The position numbers and the translations under genes are program-made. From assembly GCA_963969595.1 (NCBI GenBank), contig OZ018410.1, positions 25,672,913 through 25,736,912 of the forward strand: a stretch of DNA of 64,000 nucleotides. Reading direction: 5' to 3'. Positions 13,601 through 25,100 of this stretch are shown piece after piece (the first letter of the stretch is position 1; every line of letters starts with the position of its first letter). The notes under the pieces were generated by a model. That model worked only from the letters and a program-made list of their open reading frames with translations. It did no database searches and had not been told where the DNA came from. The stretch comes from Neckera pumila. Taxonomy: Eukaryota; Streptophyta; Bryopsida; Hypnales; Neckeraceae.

Positions 13601-16106
13601 TATTTTATGTGGTGTTCAAATTCTTTGTAGTAGAAAAGAATCCTCCACATGGTGAGACTGAGAGTCATTTCTTTGGAAGGCTAATGTTTTGAAGAAACCT
13701 TGGCTCCCAAAAAAATGGGGAAGTCTGGTGGTGACTACGGGATTGTCCCCAAAAATGTAGAAAAATAAATGACGATGTCCTGTTGAGAGTGGGAGTCATT
13801 TCTTATTGAGTCTACCCTTAAGGTTTAAGGTCTACATGGATTTCAAAAGGAAATGCAGAGAGGGTTTTGAACCAATTGAGGCAAAGTGTGTACATGCTTT
13901 ATTTATTATTCTATATATGCTTTATCTATACATGCTTCAGTTAGTATTTTCAACAAAATGACAGAGAACCGGTGGGAATATAATTCTCCACATAATGACG
14001 GATAAGGCTATTCCCCCACACAGTACCTTGTCATGTAAGACCATCAAAGGTGACACCTCTTATAGTGGCGCGTTCTAGAATGCCAATCGTTATGGAACAT
14101 ATGAATAGGAACCTTGGAACTTTGGTCTTATCACTCTTCCCCGTTTTCAGCACCTATCACCACTCTGCGCTCACATACTAGCATTGTTGGTCAATGAATC
14201 GAAAAAATAGGAAAAAGGGATGTAGATGAAATGGAAAGAAAATCAACAATAAATCAACGAAATTTATCTCATATTCATATTTTCACTGCTAGATTAGAGG
14301 CCCACATTATAGTTTTGAGTCAATTATACTTTCTTCTTCAAAACATTTGACAAATGACAAATTCCAATATGTCATGAATAGATGAACATTTTTCAATTTT
14401 CAATCCATCCAAGGGTCTAAGTCACATTCATTTGGCAAAATGGCATATTGGACATAGAGTGAGGAATTCATTGACCTTGCTTGTAGGAAAGTCATTATCT
14501 ACGAATTTGAATACACATATAGTACTTCAAAGAAGTAGACTTGGAATTCGCAGTGCTCGATATTGAAAGCCTAAGCTTCTACTTTGCCACATACAAGTAC
14601 AGTATGTGGATTTAGTCACTAACGATGTATTTCAGCTGAATACTAGCATTTCAAGCAATATTTTCTCATCATCCCTGCCATTTCTAATAGTTTCATCATT
14701 TCATCCATACTGAAGTTTGGTGCTTGAATGAACTTGTCCTTCTTCTGGTCCACCTTGCACAAGTAACGAAAAATGTAGTATAGGTGTTTGCAATTGACAT
14801 ATTTCCCTCACTTTCTAATGGATGCAGACAACATACCGCTGAAATACAAGCAAGGGCAAACTAGGAAATTGGAGATGGTGACTTGATACAACATGTGATG
14901 AGGTTTGATGCTAGATTGTAAGGTAATGACAGCTCCAATTCTCGGGTATGGCAAAATGTGAACTTCAAGAATATTCCCTGTAACATTTTGGGCACTCTCC
15001 CACTGGTTTTGGTGATCATTAGTTGGCGCATTCTCATTTCTCCGAATGTTTTTTCCATTGCAAATGCATGGAGGCTTGTCTGTGTGAGGAGGTCTTGCGT
15101 AAGTCCATTCTACAACTCCAAAAAGTTTTGAAGTTGTAAAGAGATAACACGGAGACAAGGACGGACGTTCTTGCAAGTGGAAGCCAGCCTCTTCAAAGAG
15201 AATAATCTTGTCGGAAGAGAAGGCCGTACCAATCATCATTGGCCAGACAACATGGATCTTTGGTCAACTGAGAACATGAGACCTCCTGGGGCCCATCACA
15301 TAGCGTTGGATATCGTCTGGACAAAACCAGAATTCATCTGTCTCCACTCTTAAACCTTTGTACTCGCATCTTTGACCCTTGTATGTTGGAGCAGCGGTGG
15401 CTTTTGATCCCTTAGCTATGATCATCTTGCACTTCACCTTTGTCTGAGACTGAATGGCATGGAACTTCCTCTTTGACTTCACAAAATGCGAGCTATGTGC
15501 CACTCGGAGGGGTTACGATCCGTCTCCAAAACGTGCTTTGCATGAGGAAACACTGGTCTTAATCCCTCCACACTGGCAGCTGCAACTTCGGTGGACCTGA
15601 ACTGGACCCTAGGGTGAGAGAATTTCACCTTATCCGAGCGATGAGAATCACCTTTGGATCCAATGGGCACGTCCAGTCTTTGATTGGTTGACCCAAAAAC
15701 TTCTTCTCCTTCTAATTGTGGTATATGTGTGCATACTTCCTCGGCATCGGGCATACTGCACAAAGCATCGGTAATTCTCTTTCCATCCGTCGATGCTATT
15801 GTTCTCTTTAGCTTCAAGTCATGTCTCAATGGTCCAAATCCAGATAGGCTGCCGTTGAGGTACACCCAATAATTAGTCATTTGCATGAACGCCCGCACCC
15901 AATCATCACATGTCGCAACGTATAAGTTCATCCCCCGTTTCCCAGAAGCTTGCAACTACTTGTTGTAAATTGTTTTAGAAAGGTTGTAGGACGGAATATC
16001 TGCCAATTCTTCTGCTGATAGATTCTGGACAAGCGACAGGAGAAGAAAGAGGTTCAATCCAAAAGCACAGAAAGAACTCTAAGTATCATTGCATAGAAGT
16101 AAATGC

Positions 16107-16197
16107 GAAACGAAAATCCTCCCAACCCCAAGAACCCGTGAGGGGGCCCTTGGTGGCAAGGGGGTCCCTGAGGGTGGCGGACCTCGCAATTAAAAAA
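16107..16197. repeat. fragment of the 149-bp satellite inside the transposase gene
   Basis: The reverse strand reads 'cagggacccccttgccacc' followed by 'aagggccccct', the same core as the satellite at 20.0-23.7 kb. It lies in the presumed intron following 16211 and is flanked by imperfect direct repeats of about 30 bp (16071-16104 and 16195-16228, 'aaagaactctaa..atcattgcatag'). Confidence 0.65.
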
Positions 16198-17942
16198 AGA
16201 ACTCTAAACATCATTGCATAGGTAGTAAAAGAAGGAAGAAGGAAGGTCTCACAGTCTCCATGAAGCCACCCCATTGACGGTATTTGAAGTGCCAGAATGC
16301 TAACCACAACTCCAGCTCCTTTAAGCATTCTTCTGTTGCTGCCCTCGAGGAGTACCACCACGCCTTGATTTGAAGGTACCTGCTCTCTGCTTCATCCAGA
16401 TTCTTGGCGTCCTTGTAGTCTCTGCAGAGCTTCATGTGTTGATTTTGAAACTCGTGCTTGATAAGTTTCTCTGTGTGCTATTTCATTGAAGTAGCCCAAT
16501 GAAAGAGGCAGGTGCGTTCACGGTCCACCATCTTCACAGAAGGGTCACCAGAGCCGTAAACTATTTGAACAGCATTCCAATTGGCTTGTGCACTATCTGC
16601 CATGAAGTCCTTAAAATTGGGATTGGGTAAGCCATTCTTCTCCATAATTCTATTGAGACATGTCCACATAATGACTTGTCCATCAGTATCCTCCAACTGC
16701 ATATCGCAAACTACAATAATCATTACCTTACAATAGCTGGAATCATAAACGTGGCATGCAATAGTAGTCTAGCCCTTGACCCGCTTCACATGATCGAACA
16801 TGAGCCAAAAATTTGCCAAATCCCCTCCAGATTGCATCCGTTGTACAAGATCAACTCCACTCTCTGGGCCATCTACAAGCATCTTGAACATTTACACTTT
16901 CTGCTAGCCTTGACTTGGAAACACACTGTTGTGGATGAACTCAATCTTTGCTTGTTTTTTCATTGCAAGTAGGCAGTCAATCTCTTTGCCTCCAACTCTA
17001 GTGCTACGGAAAGACGCAATAATATTTCTAACATTTGGAGAGCTAAGAACCTGGAACTTGTCCATGACGTCGTTCAGTGACTTGCCCCTCAGCATTTCCT
17101 TAGGTCCGTGACCCGAGTGCACCAGGAATGTATCCAAGAACTCCTTGCTAGCAGCCAGTGCTATCGCAGAGGCTTTGGCCGTAGGTGTCTTTTCTACTTC
17201 TTTTGCAAAGAGTCCTGATATGGTGTCTACAGAATCTTGGCAGAGGCCATTGGACACCGGATGATTATGAGAGCCTAAATGAATGCAAGCTCTCAATATA
17301 TCAGTTGCCCCTACAACATAGTAAATTCTTCCGTCGCAGAAATTGACGCAAGTGGGTGGCTACTTGCAGACCTTGCATACTAATGTAGAATCCTTTGGAG
17401 CAATCGATCCTACATTGCAAGGAGTACTAGTATTACCCAACCACTCCGTTTCATTTCTTTTAGTGCAGCGCTTTAAGTAATCGCATGCATCATTCGTGAA
17501 GTGACCAACGCAATTGGACTTTCTGAATTTCAGACCATAATCATTGTGAATGTTTGAGGTCATAGTATGACACCGAGGATGACCGTTGTAGTGTTTGTCC
17601 ATGCCGATCATGTTCTTAGAGGAACTGGAGGAAGCTAAAGACCAACATGGCGGAAGCTCTAAGACAATGTCGCCGTCAAAACTAGTTGGTAGGAACTGAA
17701 CCTTGCTGTATGTTATGGAATCAAAATCGATGGAAGCAAGCTTGTTCCTACACCCTCGAATAGTTCGTAACTTCTTAAGACATGTCATGATACTAGGAAA
17801 TTGACGCTCTACTGGACAAAGAGGCGGTCTAGAGAGGATAGAGCTCCCAGCACTACTGTCACGTCCGTCGGCAGACTGGGTTTGTGGGATCTCTCGCCGA
17901 ACCGCCCGTCAAGTTCATTGGAGAAGAATGGCGACCAACATT

Positions 17943-18180
17943 CACTATAAGAAACCCGCGTTTTAGGTGACGTTAGCATAACCTAAGCAGACGCATTTTT
18001 GTGGACGCAAAATAAAACAACTTGTATTTTTATGTCAATAACAATGTTTAATGTAACATCCAGATGTTACATTAAACATTGTTATTGACATAAAAACACA
18101 AGTTGTTTTATTTTGCGTCCACAAAAATGCGTCTGCTTAGGTTATGCTAACGTCACCTAAAACGCGGGTTTCTTATAGTG
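17943..18180. mobile_element. CACTA-type foldback MITE, near-perfect 238-bp palindrome
   Basis: Arms 17943-18060 and 18063-18180 (118 bp each) are exact inverted copies except for one position, with a 2-base centre. The ends read CACTATAAGAAAC, matching the CACTA (En/Spm) terminus common in plants. The trinucleotide att at 17940-17942 is repeated at 18181-18183, the 3-bp target duplication expected for CACTA elements. It splits the transposase frame after the acidic SSDSEDETR segment. The near identity of the arms suggests a recent insertion or maintenance by arm-to-arm correction. Confidence 0.93.
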
Positions 18181-18639
18181 ATTCCTTGTCTCATCCTCCG
18201 AATCACTGGATAATTCTACAATTGGACTTGAGAACTGCTTCCTAGTAGAAAGGACCAATCCACGACCACTTTCATTATCACTTTGAGAAGGACCTTCGGA
18301 TTCTACTTTGACAACTTGCAATATTGGATTTTGTGCAGTTGATGCATCAGACAAGGGAGTCAATACATCCGTTGAGGCAGCCATCACATCATCGCTTAAT
18401 CCAAACGCTCTATAATGACCCGCCGATAAACTCCACAAGTAACCATGAACATTGCTAATCCTAGGAATGAGAACTAAATGAAGCAGCGACCTTGACTCTG
18501 AAAATATCTCTTCCTCAATATAGATTGAAGTCTCCTTGAAACCATAACGGACGTGAATTAGGTCATTGAGACCTTGGCTAGCCCGTGAACGTTCAAATGA
18601 AGAATCATAGGCACCTCATACCCGAGGGCTTTGATGGAC

Positions 18640-19168
18640 GCCATGGCGCATGTCAGTTGTGAAAGAGAATTTCTGTATCCAAACAATTTATTTATATCAT
18701 TTTGATGATGGATGTATTATCGGTGTGGAATCCTTAATGTACCACATGTTCATTTGAATTTTGAAAAATCTTGTCGCATCCGGAATGACGGTGTCTCAGC
18801 TGCTCACCTAATCAAATTTGCAGTAAAAGACTATATTACCAAATATCCACAAAAATCAAATATAGTAAGTACACTCTTTGCAATTTTTGAAACCACCAAA
18901 TCTTAGAATCATGCTGGATATCCTAGCCATAAATTCAGAATCCAAAAGTAGTGGTAGGGCCGCGTCCAACAAACTAACTTCCGTTAATCGTCTGCCAAAT
19001 TTTGAAACTGAAAACAATAAAATAAAGTATTCACACTACTAGTATATAATGCCACAATGTGCTCAGTCATTTCATTCCTTCAGCGACGATTCACTATTTT
19101 ATGATTCTATTAGTGGTGTCATGTTTCAATGAATGTATGACCTTGAATTATGTCAGCGTTTAGGATAG
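18640..19168. promoter_or_regulatory. presumed shared promoter region of the two MULE genes
   Basis: The minus-strand transposase frame opens at about 18630 and the plus-strand gene starts at about 19169, so this gap of roughly 530 bp separates two divergent genes. No specific element could be identified. The call rests only on gene orientation. Confidence 0.35.
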
Positions 19169-22100
19169 ATGCAGAACTCTGGAGTAGAGTTGAAGATGAA
19201 GCGAAGGAGTACACCGCGTTTCAATAGTTCCAAGGAGATCAAGCAAAGCAGAATGAAACAACAGAGAGATGTAAGCAATGGTACATCACTTGTAGAACCC
19301 AGACACTCAGGAGTCCAAAAGGCTCACAGGAATTCCAGCACCGCAAGTCCGAGAAGGAACATCGCATTAGAATTTCCGAATCATGAATCCGAAGAGGAAT
19401 CCGAGGAAGTCTCTGTCAGATACGGCCATCATATTTTCATTGTGAGTGATCCTCATGAAATAGTTCGAGAATTCATCAAATTTTTGTCATGTTTGACGTC
19501 CATTATGCTCTTTAGGGGATTTCCAAATTGACCAACCGGGAAGAAAATGTGTGGGAAATTTGAATGTGGGACTTGTGAATATGGAACCCACCAATTATGG
19601 AGTCCCCACAAGAGGTGGGTATCGTGGGTGGCACAGCAACCGCCCTGATACCCTAAAACACCTATGCCTCCCGCCTCCTCTGTCGCAGGGAACCTCCGAC
19701 TCCTCTCGCGTGCCGACCTCCCCCGCCTTGTTTCTTCTCCTCCGCAGCTTCGAGACACCATGATTCGCCTCCCTCTCCGCTCCACCTATTCCGGATTCTC
19801 ATTTGGTTTTTTGTTGTTGCAACGTTCTTCAGGCGCGCTTGTGCCGGCTGAATTGACGTTGGAGTCAATGGAGACAAGGAGCGGACGCGATCTTGGCCAA
19901 AAGAAGGAGGCTCGTGTACACCAATCAAGCTCGGATGCGCAACTTCAGGAGGTATGGATTTAACTCTTGTGAGGTTTTGCACCTTTGAATATTTGTTGCC
20001 AAAAAGTGCCTACCGACTTCCTTTCCTCATTTCTGTCGCAAGAGTCGGTGAATTTCGGGACCACTCGCCACCGAGGTCCCCCTGCTATGACCCTAAGTTC
20101 GGAAACATTTTGGTTTCATGGAGCTTTCCAGTAGACAGATTTGCTTCGGGAGGGGGTTCTTGACCCTCCCTTTATTTTTTCGTTTGCGAAGGCCGGTGCA
20201 TTTCGGGACCCCTCGCCGTTGAGGGTCCCCTACCGTGACCCCATTGTTGGAAACATTATGCATTCATGTAGCTTCCCAGTAGACAGATTTGCTTTAGCTA
20301 GGGGGTTCAGGACCCTCCCTTTTTTTCTGTTTGCAAAGGCCGGTGCATTCCGGGACACCCTCGCCACCGAGGGCCCCCTACCATGACCACATTGTTGGAA
20401 TGATTTTGGTTTCATGGAGCTTCCCAGTAGACAGATTTGCTTTGGAGAAGGGGTTGTGATCCCTCCCCATTCTTTTTCCGTTTGCAAAGGCCGGTGCATT
20501 TCGGGACCCCCTCGCCACCGAGGGCCCCCTGCCGTGACCGCATTGTTGGAATCATTCTGGTTTCATGGAGCTTTCCAATAGAAAGATTTGCTTTGGGGAG
20601 GGGGTTGTGATCCCCCTCCATTTTTTTTTGTTTGCGAAGGCCAGTGCATTTTGGGACACCCTCGCCACCGAGGGCGTTGTGTCGTGACCGCATTGTTGGA
20701 ATCATTATGGTTTCATGGAGCTTCCTAGCAGACAGATTTGCTTCAAGGAGGGGGTTGTGATCCCTCCCCATTTTTTTTGTTTGCAAAGGCTGGTGCATTT
20801 CAAGACCCCCTCGCCACCAAGGGCCCCATGCCATGACCCCATTGTTGGAATCATTTCGGTTTCACTGAGCTTCCCAGTAGATAGATTTGCTACAAAGAAC
20901 GAATTGTGATTCGTCCCCATTTTTTTTTGTTTGTGAAGGCCGGTGCATTTCGGGACCCCCTCGCCATCAAGGGTCCCCTGCCATGACCGCAATATTGGAA
21001 ACATTTTGGTTTCATCAAGCTTCCTAGTAGACAGATTTGCTTTGGGAGGGGGTTCATGACCCTCCTTTTTTTTCGTTTGCAAAGGCCGGTTCATTTTGGG
21101 ACCCCCTCGCCACTAAGGGGCCCCTGCCGTGACCGCATTGTTGGAAACATTATGGTTTCATGGAGCTTCCCAGTAGACAGATTTGCTTTGGGAAGGGGGT
21201 TGTGATCCCTCCCCATTTTTTTTGTTTGCAAAGGCTGGTGCATTTCAAGACCCCCTCGCCACCAAGGGCCCCATGCCATGACCCCATTGTTGGAATCATT
21301 TCGGTTTCACTGAGCTTCCCAGTAGATAGATTTGCTACAAAGAACGAATTGTGATTCGTCCCCATTTTTTTTTGTTTGTGAAGGCCGGTGCATTTCGGGA
21401 CCCCCTCGCCATCAAGGGTCCCCTGCCATGACCGCAATATTGGAAACATTTTGGTTTCATCAAGCTTCCTAGTAGACAGATTTGCTTTGGGAGGGGGTTC
21501 ATGACCCTCCTTTTTTTTCGTTTGCAAAGGCCGGTTCATTTTGGGACCCCCTCGCCACTAAGGGGCCCCTGCCGTGACCGCATTGTTGGAAACATTATGG
21601 TTTCATGGAGCTTCCCAGTAGATAGATTTGCTTCGGGAGGGTGTTCAGGATCCTCCCTCTTTTTTTTTATTTGCAAAGGCCGGTTCATTTTGGGACCCCC
21701 TCGCCACCGAGGGCCCTGTGCCATGACTGCATTGTTGGAATCATTTTGATTTCATGGAGCTTCCCAATGGACAGATTTGCTTCAGGGAAGGGGTTGTGAT
21801 CCCTCCCCATTTTTCTCTGTTTGCAAAGGCGGGTGCATTTTGGGACCCCCTCGCCACCGAGGGTCCCTTGCCGTGACCGCATTGTTGGAATCATTTTGGT
21901 TTTATGGAGCCTCCTAGTAGACAGATTTGCTTCGGAGAGGGGATTCAGGATCCTCCCTCATTTTTTTTGTTTGCAAAAGGCCAGTGCATTCCGGGACCCC
22001 CTCGCCACCGAGGGCCCTCTGCCGTGACCACATTATTGGAAACATTTTGGTTTCATGGAGCTTCCCAATAGACAGATTTGCTTCGGGGAGGGGGTTGTGA

Positions 22101-25100
22101 TCCCTCTCCATTTCTTTTTGATTGCAAAGGCTGGTGCATTTCGGGACCCCCTCGCCATCGAGGGCATCGTGCCATGACCACATTGTTGGAATCATTTTGG
22201 TTTCATGGAGCTTCCCAGTAGACAGATTTGCTTCGGGGAGGGGGTTGTGATCCCTCCCCATTTCTTTTTGTTTGCAAAGGCTAGTGCATTTCGGGACCCC
22301 CTCGCCATCGAGGGCCCCCTGCCGTGACCGCATTGTTGCAAACATTTTGGTTTCATGGAGCTTCCCAGTAGACAGATTTGCTTTGGGAAGGGGGTTGTGA
22401 TCCCTCCCCATTTTTTTGTTTGCGAAGGCTGGTGCATTTTGGGACCCCCTCGCCACAAAGGGCGTCGTGCCATGACCACATTGTTGGAATCATTTTGGTT
22501 TCATGGAGCTTCCCAGTAGACAGATTTGCTTTGGGGAAGGGGTTGTGATCTCTCCCCATTTTTTTTGGTTTGCGAAGGCGAGTGCATTTTGAGACCCCCT
22601 CGCCACGGAGGGTCCCCTGCCGTGACCGCATTGTTGGAATCATTTTGGTTTCATGGAGCTTCCTAGTAGACAGATTTGCTTTGGGGAGGGGGTTCAGGAT
22701 CCTTCCTCTTTTTTTTTGTTTGCAAAGGCCAGTGCATTCCGGGACCTCCTCGCCACCGAGGGCCCTTTCCCGTGACCGCATTGTTGGAAACATTTTGGTT
22801 TCATGGAGCTTCCCAGTAGACATATTTGCTTTAGGGAGGGGGTTGTAATCCCTCCCCATTCTTTTTGGTTTGCGAAGGCCAGTGCATTTCGGGACCCCCT
22901 TGCCACCGAGGGCCCTTTGCTGTGACCGCATTGTTGGAAACATTATGGATTCATGGAGCTTCCCAGTAGACAGATTTGCTTCGGGAGGGGGTTCAAGACC
23001 CTCCCTCTTTTTTTTTGTTTGCGAAGGCCGGTACATTGGGGGACCGCCTTGCCACTGTGGGCCCCCTGTCGTGACCACATTGTTGGAAACATTATAGATT
23101 TATGGAGCTTCCCAGTAGACAAATTTGCTTCGGGAGGGGGTTCAGGACCCTTCCTCTTTTTTTTTGTTTGCGAAAGCCGGTGCATTCAGGGACCCCCTTG
23201 CCACCGAGAGCCCCCTGCCATGACTGCATTATTGGAATTGTTTTGGTTTCAAAGAGCTTCCCAATAGACAGATTTGCTTCAGGGAGGGGGTTGTGATCCC
23301 TCCCCATTTTTTTTTGTTTGCGAAGGCTGGTTCATTTTGGGAACCCTCGCCACCAAGGGCCCTGTGCCATGACCGCATTGTTGGAATCGTTTTGATTTCA
23401 TGGAGCTTCCCAATGGACAGATTTGCTTCGGGGAAGGGGTTGTGATCCCTCCCCATTTTTTTTTTTGCAAAGGCCGATGCATTTCAGGACCCCCTCGCCA
23501 CCAAGGCCCCCCTGCCGTGAGTCCGTGACCGCATTGTTGGAAACATTTTGGTTTCATGGAGCTTCCTAGTTGACAGATTTGCTTCAGGGAGAGGATTGTG
23601 ATCCCTCCCCATTTTTTATTGGTTGCAAAGGCCGGTGCATTTCAAGACCCCCTCGCCACCGAAGGCCCCCTATCGTGACCGCGTTGTTGAAAACATTGTG
23701 GTATCATGGAGCTTTCCAATTCATAGACATTTTCTATGGGTTTTGATATTCTGTGGTCTTATAGGTTCATCCAGCAACTGTGGACGTACATCCTCCTGAC
23801 GAACTTGTGGTGGATAGAGTGAGTCTGCCACTACTTGCGAGGCGCTTGGTAACCCTTGATGCTCTTTTGAGGGACCTTGAGGGGGATTGGGACCCCCAAT
23901 CTCTAGTGTCCTGTTGTACGTCATTGGGCTCAGATGAAGAAGTTCACATCCTTCCTGATTCCCCAATGACATTTGGACAAGAATTTCATTGTCCTCCTAA
24001 ACTTCAAGGGTCTTCTAGCTCTTTGATTGGGAATAGGATATTGTGTCTGTATTGTGGGGATTAGAAGTCCATTCTCAAGAGGTGTGTCTGTAGATAGCAT
24101 TAGGAATATAATATGTGTCTGGATGCCAGCCGGGCTAGTTGTGCTACTCACACTTTATAAAGCTTGTGGCTTCTAATTTTCATTCCTCTCCTATGTATGT
24201 GCTTGACTTCGAGAAGCCAGAAACTTTTCTGTCCAGCCTCCAAATCAATAGTTTCATTTCTTGCATCCAGAATGAGGCAGCGGTCAATCAGGCCCACCCT
24301 ACCTCTTTGGCTGTCATGACTTTGGCTGTCACATCCTTCATTTTCCAAGTGAATTTCATTCACTTCCCTAGTTTTCTTATTTTCAAACGGATTGACTAAT
24401 ATGTTATAGAACCTTGAAAGGTCCTTTCTTGTAAATCATTTGACAAACAATTCTCACCCTCTTGTTGCAGCAAGAAATTTTGGCAGCAGCTGATGCTGTT
24501 GTCTACAAGTACCACAAAGATACTCCAGGATAGGATGTCTCTCCGAATGGGGTTGCGGCGGCAATGCGAGCTGCAACAAAGGAAGCAACTAGACTAAATG
24601 GCCAGAAGCTTTCCAAGATTCAGTCTATTGCTAATCCGGTGTTAGGGGATGATTGGCTTCAAGAGGTACGCGGTTCACATTAGTTTTTGTTTTGGATTTA
24701 TTGTGGTCAATCTTTAAACCATTTGGTATATTGAACTTTGCTTCTCTCAACTCAGATTGAACAGCACTGGAGCTTATACGCTGTCCAAGAATTGACTTTG
24801 GACAAACTCCAACTAATAGCTACTGCAAATGCTGACTCACGTTACAAAGTGACGTGGCTAAAGTGGATAAATTCTTTTTCTCCTACTCATGAGGCAAGTC
24901 GTTTGCCACCAAAACCAGCGAATGATGATAAAATGATGACCTTCCTCTTGAAGGCCTGCTGGTATGCTGCGGTAAGTTCTGTAGGTTCTGTCCTATTCCA
25001 ATATGCCTTTGACATTTGTAATATGTAGCTTTATCTAATTTTATTCTTCTCCCTCTCATTTCACAGATTGAAGACTCTACCCTCGAGTTATGCGAAAGTA

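Larger units (their letters stand above)
14808..18630 (-). pseudogene. degraded MULE-type transposase gene
   Basis: One minus-strand frame runs from about 18630 to 16211, broken by stops and the MITE at 17943-18180, then continues after an intron at 15955-14808 with another frameshift near 15490. N-terminal part: acidic linker (SSDSEDE). Middle part: a Cys/His-rich region (CVGHF..C..C.., two CxxC-like pairs, then HLGSHNHPV), reminiscent of the GCM/FLYWCH/WRKY zinc fold that precedes MULE catalytic domains. Then a DDE-like core with CDMQLED, DFMADSAQANWN and IVYGSGD, followed by ERTCLFHW and a helical segment ending WHFKYRQWGGFM. In-frame stops lie at 17360-17362 (TAG, after VCKVCK), at 16904-16906, at two or more sites between 16724 and 16900, and at 16478-16480 (TAG); most would be restored by TAG to CAG or TGG. 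A further TAG sits in 'YNK*LQASG' near 15957. Transposase assignment is by motif and by the flanking ends; the exact subfamily is not recognised. Confidence 0.75.

Noticed and set aside
20030..23735. Regular repeat array that could be mistaken for a CRISPR
   Set aside because: Units of ~149 bp are similar throughout with no short repeat/unique spacer alternation, and the context is eukaryotic.
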